NCBI GenBank assembly: GCA_037178855.1
Contig: JASJZC010000005.1
Location: 1,674,001 to 1,738,000 of the forward strand
Source: Oscheius sp. JU75
Lineage: Eukaryota > Nematoda > Chromadorea > Rhabditida > Rhabditidae
DNA length: 64,000 nucleotides
Direction: 5' to 3'
The notes below the pieces were generated by a model. It searched no databases. It was not told the origin of the DNA and saw only the letters and a list, made by a program, of their open reading frames with translations. Made by a program: the position numbers and the translations under genes. This document shows, piece after piece, positions 48,106-59,394 of the stretch; position 1 is the stretch's first letter; every line of letters starts with the position of its first letter.

Positions 48106-48570
48106 TCAACGGCAACTCTTTAGTGCGGGTATCTGATTATCCAGCATTTCTTGAGTCAAAACGAGATACTCTTTTAGTTGGTAGACAGCCGCCAAATACA
48201 TGAGCCCAAAACAAAATAGAAAGTCGAGGTCAAAATCCGGCTCGGCTCGAGCCGAGTTGCCCAAGTATACAACACAGAGGTGGATTTTCTGATGCACGGG
48301 GTCAAGGTAGCTCACTCGGTCCGATATCGGGTGGAAGGAAACGAATGACAACCATTTTGGATGTACCAGAAAGCCAGTCTTTCTGTGTAGCAGCAGTTGA
48401 TGTCCAGATTGTGGCAACGCCTCCGTACCTATTTACTTCTCTCTGACCGCAGATATCGTAGTCGATTCCTCTGAAGGCAGTTTCCAGTTCAGCAAGACGG
48501 ACGGTAAATCGGAGGGATTTGCAATTCAGATTTCACAGTCGGAATGTCACCATAGTTAGGCGGTTACGTC
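48106..48570 (-). pseudogene. Second RTE-type endonuclease fragment
   Basis: Minus-strand pieces read VRLAELETAFRGIDYDI and GHQLLLHRKTGFLVHPKWLS, parallel to RLAELNDALHDVDFDVI and TGHLLLHDGQTGFIVNRRW at 34.2-34.4 kb, then HLCVVYLG. Frameshifts and a stop before NCKSLR show decay. Confidence 0.6.
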
Positions 48571-49101
48571 GAAGGGTTGCCCAAAGTACGGACGACGGTA
48601 GTTTACCGCCTTGTCTCTTGTATAACTATTGGCGGAGGAAATTAAATTCCAACAGCACAGAAGCGAGACGCAGCAGGAAACCCCTTACACGTTCTCCCTT
48701 TTAACCTAAACTATGGTTCGAACATTATTTGAAACGTCTTCATAGTGTTTTATAATTTTGCGGCCAGTCATTCAGACTGGATGAAAGCAGTTCGTCCCTG
48801 ATCCACACAGTGGTCAGAACCTATTTAGTTTTGTTAGAGTTCAGCTCATGCTCGATTCTGACCGTTCTTGGGAAAAGCAGCTGGGAGATTCTATATACTC
48901 TCTGTCCTAAAGGTGCAGAAATAGACGTAGACTGCTGCTGTTTTACAAAGTTGCACACCGTGCCAATTTCCGCCGCTTTTAATATTTTTACTATGCTGAA
49001 AAGCTAATTCTCGGAAAAGTAGCTGTAAACTGGCGGAATATCCTTTACACGCTGTTCGACAAATTTTACTGAGAAGATCCCGCCAAAAAGCATCTTTTTA
49101 G

Positions 49102-49428
49102 ATGGCAATCAGCCGTCTTCACGGCTGCCCATCCCACTGCCGAATCTTCACGGCCCACTGTCCAGTCAACGTCTCTCAAGCAATTCGACCACGCTCTCTC
49201 CTCTCAGTTGGAGTTATTGTCCTCTCAACAGCTTTACTTTGTAAGTACTTCTCACCAGACTTCTAATTCACGAACTTTAGCACATGTACATTCAGCGACT
49301 GACCTATCAGAGTTTGTCCGACAACGAAATAGGGAGCCGGCTTCGAAAATGGCTCAGGTTCTGTCAGTATTCATTACGTTCTCTCCTATTTTACTCCTGA
49401 GATTTTTATCTACATTTTTAGAGTGTAA
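49102..49428 (+). CDS. 3' exons of an unrecognised gene (tentative)
   Basis: Three exons join in phase: 49102-49240, 49281-49357 and 49422-49428. They give SSRPTVQSTSLKQFDHALSS, LELLSSQQLYFHMYIQRLTY and DNEIGSRLRKWLRV, then a stop. The acceptors (ctttttag, aactttag, atttttag) are good. No upstream exon with a start was identified between 48.6 and 49.1 kb, and I do not recognise the protein. Confidence 0.35.
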
Positions 49429-49539
49429 GAAATCGTGTTTTGGTCTAGCACACAGGTATCCGTTATTAAAGCGAGTGTATACCGCCTGTACACTAGCCCT
49501 ATAGTTAAGTAAATCAAGAGCATTCATGTGCCTTCAAGA

Positions 49540-50450
49540 AATTCAGGTTGCGCGGTCGGTTAGCGCTCCGATTACAAAACAAAAACGGGTACAACTCCTG
49601 CTTGGATCAAACCATATTTTCTTACCAGAAAAACTATTTTCCCTCAACTTTACTTTCCTGCGAATCTAAGTTTGCACGCCAAATTCAAATGGGGGACCGG
49701 TATACGCCCACTTTAACCGAGGTTGATATGAAGAAATCTTGATAGCTACAAGTGAGAGTCAACTTCAAGCAGCAAATATTGTGAGAAAAACGTGAAAGAT
49801 ACCTGGAAATGTCTTTTTTTCAGAGAACAGGATTGGTACCTGGTCAAGTCGGGCCGGCTGTACTAGTCGGCCGATTATTCTCCAGCAAAAAGACCTGTGC
49901 CCTTTCGTGAGCTTATTGTTCAATTTTTAAGCCAAAAAAAAAATCCGTTCACAGTCCAAAAATGAGAAAAATCTGACCACGATTAGACAGTTTTCAAGAT
50001 CACAAATTTGGAAATAGGACTTCAGAACTGTCACCAAACATTCTCAAAAACTCAGCTGACCGTCTGGAATCGTTTTAAAACCCTATCATCTTTCCGACAA
50101 GACTACGTGATGATCTTCTCAGTTCAGCTACTCTAGATGATTCTTCTCCCTCCTCCCTTTTTCAATTTGCCCATTTTTTGTTTCTAGTCTGCCAACTGAA
50201 ATCTCTCTTTTTTTGTACGCTGTATGTACAGCTTTACCAGGAAATATAGTCTATTTCATACAACTGCCCGGAGGTTTAAAATCGTTTCTTGCCGTACATA
50301 TTTGAGCCCCACCACGTGCTAGCTAGTCTTGTGGGAGAAGAAGCTGTCCTTCTTGTACAGTTTACCGGAAGCCCAAATCTCTTCAAAAGAGTCCATAACA
50401 CTAACGATGGCGAATGTTTATAGCTCTGACGGCCAACCACATTTTGGTCA
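49540..50450. other. Intergenic or 5' region of the lectin gene
   Basis: A tRNA-like 'gcgcggtcggttagcgctccg' with a degraded B-box is at about 49550-49600. The first exon of the lectin-like gene, with its start and signal peptide, should lie here but I could not identify it. Confidence 0.35.
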
Positions 50451-50451
50451 G

Positions 50452-51528
50452 AACAGCCAAAAAAACTTGTTGAGGATGGAAAAGGCTATATTCGCAAATT
50501 TGGGTAAGTAGAGACTGCAGTTTCCACATGAAATAACTGGATTGCAACTCCGAAAAAACATGACCTCGTTTTCTTCAGTTTTTATGACATTTTTTGCATG
50601 AAAAGCCTAGAAAAGCACCAATCAGTTATACAAGCAACATTTGGCAAAAAGTTTTTTTTTTTGATCAATTTAAACTATGGTCTAGTCATCATTGGTCAGC
50701 TCAAATAAAACCGACCTGGCTCCCTAACCTTTTCGTATAAAGTTCTAGTCTTGTTGTACTCTGCCATCGAGTGATATGCTTCAGAAGTTTGGCTGTTTGG
50801 GGCTCGAGTGACAGTTAGGTGCTCTTCCAGTCGAGCTACCGTGACAGGGGCAACGTTCTCCTAGAGACGCATCTCCCAAACTGACTTGACTTGCCAACAG
50901 TTGTCACTAATTGCTGTCATAAAGTATCTGTGACAAGTTGACAATAAAGATATTTCCAATTTCTTCTTTTAAAGTTTTCAGTACCGATGTTCTTCCGAAT
51001 TACTCTCAAGATATGATGCCGAACAACTCTGCGCTGCTGGCAAAGCAACTTTCGTAAAAATTAACAGCCAGGAACTGAATGATTTTCTCAACAACTTGGG
51101 AATATCTACTCAAAATTGCGAATACAACTGGGCACCACTTTTGGGGCTCTCATGCACAAGAAACACGTCATCTAGCTGTACATGGTACGATGGGACTCGC
51201 CTGACTGGATACAGCAATTTTGGAGTGGGTAAGGTTGTTTTCGCTTCATTTCATTGCCCTTCATTGAGGTGACCCTTTACCTGGAACATACACATGGATG
51301 AGTTACAAAACCACAGATTACAGTCAGCCTGGTAAATCGTTCACAGCTGATTATGGGTCAGAAGCAGTTCTTTGTCTGAAAAGTGAGTTTATCTATCTTT
51401 CAAATAATCCATGTTTTAGATGCTACAATGGCTATGGACAGTGGTCTCGTTCTAAGCCGTTCAAGGCCCAATCGTTTAAAAGAACAAGTACGCCCAACTA
51501 CAGACAAAGAGAATACAAAATAAAATAA
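50452..51528 (+). CDS. C-type lectin-like domain protein, 5' end not found
   Basis: Exons 50452-50503, 50975-51228, 51269-51528 join in phase. The product includes LVEDGKGYIRKFG, YRCSSELLSRYDAEQLCAAG, FVKINSQELNDFLNN, LLGLSCTRNTSSSCTWYDGT and YSNFGV, YTWMSYKTTDYSQPGKSF, AVLCL and YNGYGQWSRSKPF. AEQLC, W.DGT and G.W blocks are C-type lectin fold landmarks; the EPN/QPD and WND calcium motifs are not seen, so sugar binding is doubtful. Intron 1 contains the repeat that has an inverted copy at 34.9 kb. A 37-nt intron could be removed at about 51387-51423, changing the C-terminus; the unspliced frame gives the better lectin ending. The start exon lies upstream and is missing from this model. Confidence 0.6.
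50530..50970 (-). repeat. Dispersed repeat copy in lectin intron 1
   Basis: Reverse complement of the 34.94-35.69 kb repeat, nearly identical, lacking the 330-bp internal segment. It fills almost the whole intron, implying insertion after the intron existed. Confidence 0.7.
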
Positions 51529-51977
51529 ACGAAATCCTTTATTTTTAAGCAAATTTTTTGTAATAGAGCTACCGTATTTCTTCTAAAATACACACCCCCA
51601 AAGTTTAGACAACGAATCATAACTTGCTCCAGAAACGAAATCGCAAAAACGCCCAAATACAAAGTTGTAGAGAAGATCAAGAGCTATAACTTCGCTTTTG
51701 ACCAACTATTGCATTGCTCCTGGGGGAAATATTGCTCCTGGGGTGCGCTATGGTTCGTTGAAGCAACTGCTTTTATTTGAGGATGTATGCCTGTACTTTC
51801 GAGAAAGAAACTGACTAAGAAGAAGCGCGTGACGTAGACACAAAAATGACTCTTTGGCCTCTCTTTGTCATTTTTTTTTCGCTAAAGTACAAGCACACTG
51901 ACATGTTGAAGTGATCTCAATTTTTTAATAACAACAATAGCTGAACATTTATTATTATTCGTAGACAAGCTCTTGAA

Positions 51978-52472
51978 CTAGCCCGAGAATAATGACGGAT
52001 CAATAAAGCATAAATCATGGCTATTCCATCTAGCAAACTGACTTATTACACAAAAGAAAGTCGAAGCAAGATTACCTATACTGGACGGAATAGTCATCCA
52101 CTTTCCAATATTTAAGAGATCAGTTGTGGAAACAATGATGTATGTGCCGTTTGTATTGCTCACAAGATGTCCAGGATAAAAGTTTGAACAACCCATTAAG
52201 AGGGTACCATCTTCCCAATAGCAAGCAATTGTGTTTTTACACTTTAAACCAATTCATGGAACGCGATCCTCAGTAGATAGGGAGGAAAGGAAGTTGTTCA
52301 AATAGGCACTATGAACTTTGCAAAAGACTTCTTCAGCACATTTGAGAAAATTCGTCGAATAGAACTTGTAGCACTTGCAGTTTCCAGGAAAAAAAGCCAG
52401 GATCACCGACGGAATTTCCTGATAGATCGTTAGACTTTTTGCATTAATCGATGTTATGCACTTTATAATCAA
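51978..52472 (-). pseudogene. C-type lectin-like pseudogene
   Basis: One minus-strand frame runs 165 codons with a single TGA at 52254-52256. It contains NCKCYKFYSTNFLKCAEEVF, YLNNFLSSLSTEDRVP, [TGA] IGLKCKN, CYWEDGTLLMGCSNFYPG and KWMTIPSSIGN...FFCVIS. In lectin folds the stop position is the tryptophan of 'WIGL', so a TGG to TGA change is the likely lesion. No ATG with a signal peptide precedes it in frame. It is next to the lectin-like gene at 50.4-51.5 kb but on the other strand. If a short intron removed the stop it could still be active; no suitable sites are evident. Confidence 0.6.
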
Positions 52473-52776
52473 AAATCATTGAGTTTAACCAAAAAATGGA
52501 AATCTAGGGGTTACGGGTTCGAGTCCATTTTGGGCAATTTTCTTTTGTTCCGCTGTTTTTCGTTGGAAATGACTGAAAACTCGTTTGTCACTTAGAAAAC
52601 GTGTCATGTATGAGATTCAGTCCTTTGGGACTGAGTTTAAATGAGTTTGAGTGGGCCTGGATGTCGGAAAACTGACAAAGCACCAAACAGGGAAAGATCT
52701 ATCCTAATGCTGTGCGATCGAACAGTCCAGCGAGCTCTCCTCGGACCCGACCAACCCCGCACTAAAACGAAATCGA

Positions 52777-53231
52777 TTATTGCATTCTTGTATTTTTCAC
52801 GCAACGCACAGGCTCCACACCGCTCGTTTGTTGACGCTGGTATCGCGTATAAAACATAAGAGTGCAATAGCCTGGTAAATCATGTAAGACCGGCGGATGA
52901 TTGTTGTAATGTAGGGGGCAAATTTTTTTGATGCCGTTTCGGCAAGCACCTACCGATGCTCACTGTTGTGGTATAAGTCAGTGTTGTCAGTTTTCCTACT
53001 CCTAGAGCCCCAGCCATATATGCGAGCAGAGGGATAACCCTAACCGCATCCAGGAACTCCTGTCGGTTTGGTTGTCCCAACTCCACAATTAGATTGTTCT
53101 ACATCCGAATCGACCGGACAAACGAATCCCAAATTCGGATTGTAGAACTCTTGGGTCCTAGATCCCGAGGAAGTGAGGGATCCAAGAGCCAGTAAAAGAC
53201 ATAGGATCTTGACTAGTCCATGAGAAGCCAT
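52777..53231 (-). CDS. Small secreted protein, family unknown
   Basis: Minus exons 53231-53045, 53001-52954, 52871-52777; 109 aa. A clear signal peptide (MASHGLVKILCLLLALGSLT) is followed by FYNPNLGFVCPVDSDVEQSN, TKPTGVPGCGVGKLTTLTYT and a basic C-terminus. The first intron is 43 nt with a GTTAGG donor and CTCTAG acceptor and keeps phase. The third exon is less certain: another frame there encodes a longer stretch with a CGAC motif. Without splicing the first exon stops at 53040, giving a 63-aa product. Confidence 0.5.
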
Positions 53232-53411
53232 CACTCATCTATAAATTAAAGCCGTTCCAGCGATTTGGCTGATTTAAGGTCGAATTGAGGCTCAGAACAT
53301 AAGCGCGCTATGACGGTTATCTATTTTTGCAGAGACCTGCTAATCCTAAGCACTTGCTAAGCGGAAGAGAACCAGAGTTAGAACGAGAGTTCCTGCGACA
53401 CGTTCTCTTCT

Positions 53412-53857
53412 ATGAATGCCGAGATTCTTGACGCATGTCGCAATGCTAACAACATTTATGGAAGTGGGATAATTACCAAGAAAACTGGCATTGAGATTTT
53501 CTTCCACTTTCATCGAGGTTAGAAAAATATTTAGAAAAAATGCTTCTCGCCGGAGAAGAAAGCTGCCAGGTCGAAAGCAGGTTAAAGATTTTCTCTGCAG
53601 CGAGAAATACGGCTGTCAGTCCGTCTATTACACGGTAAACATATTATAAAACGCTTTGGAAAGGGATGAAATGTTTTAGATTCAATGCTTTTACGAGAAA
53701 CCTTCTAAAAACATTGGATACAGGCCGGCGCGCATGGAGTTTTATGTCGAGATGTATGATGACATCAAGAAACCCAACACGTACTGTGAAGAGAAACTAC
53801 TCTTTACCAATAAGAAAACCATTGAAAATCCATTCAACACCTTTGTCACTCTGTAAA
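53412..53857 (+). pseudogene. Copy 1 of an unknown duplicated coding segment, broken
   Basis: A 36-codon frame at 53412 begins MNAEILDACRNANNIYGSGI and stops at 53520; about 80 nt present in the 57-kb copy are missing, and coding resumes in another frame as KNASRRRRKLPGRKQVKDF, SEKYGCQSVYYT, then across an intron IQCFYEKPSKNIGYRPARME to FNTFVTL and a stop at 53855-53857. The first part matches the segment at 57079. The final exon, which is open and well spliced (gtaaac…ttttag), has no match in the other copy. No known domain recognised. Confidence 0.45.
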
Positions 53858-53898
53858 GGATAATTATTCATTGCCAAAATAAACACAATATAAAGTGT

Positions 53899-56755
53899 CT
53901 AAATATCTAACTGAAATTTGTGAACAACTCCTAGTCGACCTTCATGCTTTCCATAAGACATTCCACTACTCTGAACGCTTAGATTTGATGGTTCTATAAT
54001 GTAACACTTACGTTGTCAAGGTAAGTTATCATATCTCCTTCTTTGAACTGAAGATCCTTTTCTTTAACATCGAGATTATCAGAATTAGCGGCGACTATGC
54101 GAATTCGTTCCCTAGAAGTAATGATTTAAAAAGATAATTCGGGACATATGGACAGAAGGACATAATCTCAAACCTTAGGAAAGTGTAGTATTGGACCTTA
54201 GATGAGTAAAAGAGTTCATACAGCCTTTCACCATCCGCATCTCTGTTAATCCAGGCACTGTCTGGCCGAGTTTCCACTTTCTCGAACAAATCATACCACT
54301 CAAAGTTCTGATCATATACAACAGCAACGGACACGCTGCGATTTTTGAAAAAATCATTCCATTCTGGTCCGAATTCCTCTTTCAAATCTTGTTCCACAAA
54401 AATAATAATGGAGTCGCGAAATAACTCCGAGTCCACTTCGTCTCTTAGTTTGCTGAGTGGTTCCTTTTCATAATGGTCCCAGAATAAAACTTTAGTCTTG
54501 TCGAACTTCCTTAAATCGTTCTTCTCGCGATATTCTTCCAATTTGTCTCCAAAACTGGGCGAAGAATTAAACATGCAGTACATTCTAATTTGTCTCTTTT
54601 CCTCTGTCATGACAAACTGTATAAGGTCAGCCTTCAGTTTGTATTCTTCCTTAAGCTCATCCAACGCCTCCAATTGTTCCTGTAGCCGAACTTTCAGGTT
54701 CTTTTGTGGCATCCAATAGTATAATCCAAACAAGTTCTTTGTTATATCCTTATACATATTCATGTTACCGTGTTGAAATACATCAGCAGTGAAATCTCTT
54801 ATGATTTGAAAATTGCTGTTAAAGCACAGGAATCTGAAAATTGTTGCCGTGAAACCAATTACCTCTATCCTCTGCTCCATTCACTAACCTTGAAACAGGC
54901 TTTCCTCTGTAGGAATTAACTTCTTTCGCATACAGTTGTATGAAGGCTCTAAGAGCTTTCATAACATGCGGGAACATCTTCTGCGGGGCCATGAACAAAT
55001 GCGATCTCACGTCATCGTTGGTAAATATTAAGTAATCGTCGTTATGCTTGTCTAGGCTACATGATTCCATTTGATTTGTCATTGAAGTGATTGAAGTGTC
55101 GTAACCGCTATCTGTAGCAGATGATAAGGCACCCACGGATGGAACCGATGGCATCTTATGAGTGCTAACAGTTTTGGGACCAGTATAAGTTGAGCTGACG
55201 GAAACAGTTGGTGCTGCTCCAACAGACTGAGAGTTTTGAACATTTGGCTCCATTGCAGCATAAGCGGGGACGGTTGGAAGATCTGAGACTGGACTAGCTT
55301 GAGGGGCAGGATTTGGTGAGGAGCCAGGTTTCGCCTCCAAAACTTTCTTTGCTAAGCTGATAATCTGCAGGATTGTTACACGCTCTTTCGCATCATTACA
55401 CCAAGATCTAGAAAAAACTATTGCCCAAAAAGGAATTTCTCACTTTGTGATGAGGTTCTTGATTCCGGGCTGGAGATTCTCTCCCAAAGGAGGTCTCTTT
55501 CCGCGAGGAACATTACTCGTAACGGTGAAAACGCCTTCGCCACTGAAAGGGATCCTGAAAAGAGGTTTTTCAACGTGTTCTCCTTGTCAAACGCTATACT
55601 TTCTGTGGAACATTTCCCAAATCGTAATGCCGAGAGCATAGACATCATTTGCAGTGCTTACAGCCGATCGCAGTGTACTGCTATCAGCTTCGAATAATTC
55701 TGGTGCCATATAGGAGACAGTTCCGCCGCTGAAAAAAGCATCAACATAGATAAAAGATGTTGCAGAGGTACTTGAAGGTAAGCATGGTTTGATCCAAAGT
55801 TCTAGCCATTCCAAAATCAGACACTTTTAAGACTTTATGATATTCATCCAGAAGCATGCTGAAATTGTGTATCTATATACCATAAAACATCTAATTGCAA
55901 CCCCAACTTTACCAACTTCCGGGTCACTTTCGCGCATCATAGTTCGCTCTGAGAGCAAGATACAGACAAACGGTTAAAATCAAAGTTGCAGCTTTGAATA
56001 CCCTTTCGCTGGTCTGCAGTTTTGTTTTTTGTTTTTTTACAAGAGGAAAAAATTGGTGGTTTTAGTTTTTCGATCTATTGGCCACGGGTCGCGCTACAGC
56101 CCGTTAAAACTGAAAAATCTGTTTTCCTTAATACCAACCAGAAGACATTTAAAACGCGGAAATTTGCGAACTGGAGAGGAAAGGCCGAGAATTTATTGCT
56201 CATGCTACAAATAATCCCGTAGGGTCATGATCTATCTTTCCCGTAAAAAAACAATTTACTTTTGGGGCTTGACGTCACGATGAACTATCCCAGCCTCGTG
56301 CAAATATTGCAATCCACGTCCTGCTTGTAAAATCCAGTTGAAGATAGTCCTCTGTCCATAAGCGATTTTTGGATTGTGGATGACTTAGAACAAAACGTAA
56401 TGTATGACGCTTTACTTACCAGAAGACAAGCTACCGCCTGGCATGAATTCCATGACATAACCAGTCTGCCGAATGCTTCCCTCCTGGTTGTTATAGAGTC
56501 CGAGTAGGCGGACAATGTTGATGTGCAAGGAATGCTTCAAAAGGAGAGCTATTTCCTTCTTGCTCGGTTCAGTCACAGTAGCGGCATTGAAAATCTTGAC
56601 ACAGACCTCTCTGATTGCATTTTTTTTCTCGAAAAGTTTCTTACTCACCCGTATGTATCGGATTCTCCTTTGTAAACGACTGCTTCTCCACCCTTGTCAA
56701 GATGCTTTAAAGTCGAGAAATGCGATCGATTGAAAGTTTTGATGTCAAAATCCAT
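53899..56755 (-). CDS. TKL/TAK1-like protein kinase with C-terminal SH3-like domain
   Basis: Ten minus exons: 56755-56649, 56610-56420, 56383-56260, 55858-55772, 55728-55600, 55554-55444, 55407-54889, 54833-54174, 54111-54012, 53970-53899; 699 aa, every junction in phase. The kinase domain occupies about residues 15-290: LDKGGEAVVYKG loop, VCVKIFN lysine, HSLHINIVRLLGLY, GIVHRDVKPQNMLLD, KVSDFGMAR, GGTVSYMAPELFE, VYALGITIWEMFHR, RPPLGENLQPGIKNLI, all catalytic residues present. The texture is TKL-like, nearest MAP3K7 (TAK1). A Ser/Pro/Thr-rich linker follows, then a charged helical region (LQEQLEALDELKEEYKLKAD) and a C-terminal SH3-like stretch: RIVAANSDNLDVKEKDLQFK, EGDMITYLDN, EGRLGVVHKF. 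That order (kinase first, SH3 last) is unusual for MLK-type kinases, where the SH3 is N-terminal. Likely a cytosolic signalling kinase; substrate unknown. Confidence 0.8.
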
Positions 56756-57078
56756 TTAGTCGAGAGAACAGAGCTGATAGGACAGTGGAGAAGAAGCAAA
56801 TGTCAGTAAAGATAAGAGAGTAGACAATGAGACAGTTTGGGATACAATTGATGCTGCACCCTTCTCGGGGCTGAGTACAAGGTGAATCATGTAGTTTTAC
56901 ACTTTCAATTGATAAACAGGGAAAAATATGAGTTTCCTGCAGGTGAGAAATAACGGGTTCCCACCAAGGCTACGGGGATAGTACCGTAACCCGGATACCG
57001 GATATTGATTTAACTACGCATCGACCCTTATTCATGGCTGCGTATTGATGTGCCATGTTTAAGAGACGATGCCCTTCT

Positions 57079-57426
57079 ATGAATGTCGAGAAGACTATTT
57101 TTGAGACATGTCGCAATGTTAACAACATTTATGAAAGTGGGATAATTACCAAGAAAACTTGCGTTGAGATTTTCTCCCACTTTCATCGAGCTGACCCTAG
57201 CCTCATATCCGTGTCCGTTAAGCAAAAATAGGTTTCTTGGAAAAAAACTAAAGAACAATTTGTAGAGGATGAAAAAATAGCTAAAAAGAATGCTTCTCGC
57301 CGGAGAAGAAATCGTGCTGGTTTAATGAATTTTATTTTTGTTGAATCTCCGGTACATACCATTGTGGTAGAGACGACAGTAGGTAGACGAGCAAAGGGTT
57401 ACAACCTTTATTGGGACAGCTACTAA
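57079..57426 (+). pseudogene. Copy 2 of the duplicated coding segment, one internal stop
   Basis: A single frame of 115 codons begins MNVEKTIFETCRNVNNIYES and includes CVEIFSHFHRADPSLISVSV, a TAG at 57229-57231, then VSWKKTKEQFVEDEKIAKKN, ASRRRRNRAGL and ends YNLYWDSY. The DNA is over 80% identical to the 53.4-kb copy over its first 110 bp and at the 'aatgcttctcgccggagaagaa' block. A transposon with target duplication begins 44 bp downstream. I do not recognise the protein; the RRRR stretch suggests nucleic-acid binding or nuclear targeting (inference). Confidence 0.45.
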
Positions 57427-57469
57427 TCAAGACTGTCTCGCTATTGAAAACGAGAGCAATAATATATGT

Positions 57470-58603
57470 GTTGCAGTTGAAATTGACCAGAACTAGTTGA
57501 AATTGACCGGTCAGTTTCAACTAGTTGAAATTGACCGGTCAATTCCAACTAGTTGGATCAATTTCAACTGTTTTTAAAAATCGAGATTCTGTTGGAATTG
57601 ACCGGAAGTGAAATAATTCCATTTTGTAATAAAAAAAGAGGTATATTGCTAAGGCGACCACTTTCCGCCCGATCAACCCGGGTTCGATTCTAAGCAGTGG
57701 TTTTTAACAAAAATCGATTCAAAAATGCTGTGAAATGTAGGATTGAGCGTTCTAATAACCTATTTATGCAAATATTCAGTTGAAATTGACTAGAGGCGAA
57801 ACACATTTCGTTATTAACCGCTAGTTTATCCCATTTTTGTTTACTCTATCAGCTTTTTCGACCAAAAAACGATCAACTTTGCGGTGACTAGTATTTATTA
57901 GTAGGAAACAAACATAAACAATAAAGATGTCAAAAGAGAGGACGACGGCCATTGATATTTCCTATGCAGAATCTAAAAATAAAGAGGTGTATTAGGGAAA
58001 ACATACCTTCTTCCGTAGTTTCGTCTCATCGCGTCATTAGTAAATTTTTCGCCGGTTTCCTATCTTTTGACGGCTTCAACGATCTCCTTGTAGTTGTCAT
58101 CTGTTCGGAGTGTAGATGATTTCTTGCTAGCGACGTATTCTTGCAGCTTGACATTGAATCGCGCTCTGTGATCTTCTTTCGCACGATCGTGGAGATTCTC
58201 TTCCGACATTACACCACCTGTAACAATGGCGTGCTCATAATAAAGAGAAATAAAAAGAAGAAGAGAACGCGAAAAACAAAGTAAACAAACGATGCAAAGA
58301 GTGAAGTTAGTTTTGGCACTAAAATAGCTGCTGAAGTTTTTTTCAGCTTGTTTTCGTGATAAAACATTAAAAATGTTGTGCCTGTGACCAATTAGACAAA
58401 GAATAAACCGTAAAACATGTAAAGAAAAAAAAAGTAAAATAATTGTAGACACCCCAAATAAACTTTCCGGTCAATTTCAACTGAACCTGGTCAATTTCAA
58501 CTAGTTGGAATTGACTGGTCAATTCCAACTAGTTCCGGTCAATTTCAACTAGTTGAAGTTGACCGGTCAATTTCAACTAGTTCCGGTCAATTCCAACTGC
58601 AAC
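57470..58603. mobile_element. DNA transposon with 19-bp inverted ends, palindromic subterminal repeats and 6-bp target duplication
   Basis: The ends are GTTGCAGTTGAAATTGACC at 57470 and its inverse (GGTCAATTCCAACTGCAAC) ending at 58603, flanked on both sides by ATATGT (57464-57469 and 58604-58609). Just inside both ends are many copies of the palindrome-like 'tcaatttcaactagttgaaattgacc' unit (57480-57610 and 58465-58600). The centre carries a decayed integrase-like coding segment on the minus strand and a tRNA-like B-box ('gggttcgattct', about 57682). Six-base target duplications are typical of Polintons/Mavericks; this 1.13-kb copy would be a non-autonomous derivative (inference). Confidence 0.75.
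58005..58209 (-). pseudogene. Integrase/KRBA2-like N-terminal remnant inside the transposon
   Basis: The minus frame from 58209 reads MSEENLHDRAKEDHRARFNV, KLQEYVASKKSSTLRTDDNY, KEIVEAVKR, then TAG at 58060-58062, and continues in frame as ETGEKFTNDAMRRNYGRR up to a GTATGT. The pattern 'RF..K..EY......S..L...NY.EIV..' resembles the N-terminus of transposon integrases related to KRBA2/Ginger/Polinton proteins. The catalytic core is absent. The family link is by pattern memory and needs a search. Confidence 0.4.
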
Positions 58604-58619
58604 ATATGTACAAACACTA

Positions 58620-59390
58620 TATAAAAGAGAACAAGGTAATTCCGCTTGGTAATCATGCTTGTCCCAACAATTTTGAAATGTGCTTTTTTGGTTTACAAGA
58701 TAAGCTTCTTCCACTGGGGGCTGAATCGAAAAGGAATTGTCTTACTTTTCCAATCCGTTATTTAGTTGGAGCGTTCCTTGTCTGAAATGTTTGTGAGTAG
58801 AACGTTAATTTGCTAGGGGAGTTTTTCCCAATTTTCTCTTTGTTTGTCTTTATCAGTGCGTCCCTTTTCATCTCCGGGCTTTACAAAATTCAAATGCAAC
58901 TTCGACACAAAATCACTCTCTCCATGTCTCTCTCAGTTATCCCCTATTTACTAATAGCTCGTTTCGTTCCCCTTGGCTGACCTCTATCTTATTGGATCAA
59001 GTCGTATCGATTCGTATCTCTTTTAGTCTCGCAGATGCCCTGTCCCAATGTTAGACTTCTTTTACGTCCTTGGACTCATCTATTGGCCTGTCTCATCTCT
59101 TATGCTCCGGCTCGCTTGTTTTCGGTTATGAATATACTAACTCTGCACTTATTTTTCTATCAGCCCGCGAGCTAGATTCCAGGCTCCCTATATTTGTCAG
59201 AAAGAACCATTATCTTTGGAGGAATTAAAAACAGAGGACGCAAGAACCACGAAGTCCAAAATAAACAGACAATAGCAGACCAATAAAGCATTTTATTGAT
59301 GGGTCTTTTTCATTGCGATTTTAATGACCATTGAACTGCTTTTATTTGAAACGAACAGTGTAAAATAACAACCGGTTTGACCAAAATGTA
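58620..59390. other. Intergenic region, nothing recognised
   Basis: No gene, RNA or clear repeat seen; pyrimidine-rich patches around 58850-59100. Confidence 0.4.
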
Positions 59391-59394
59391 TTAT

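Noticed and set aside
48810-49007. 65-aa cysteine-containing plus frame
   Set aside because: No start context or splice sites linking it to the exons at 49102; kept out of the annotation.
57640-57700. Possible tRNA gene in the 57-kb transposon
   Set aside because: Only a B-box-like 'gggttcgattct' is convincing; no acceptor stem or clover-leaf can be drawn.
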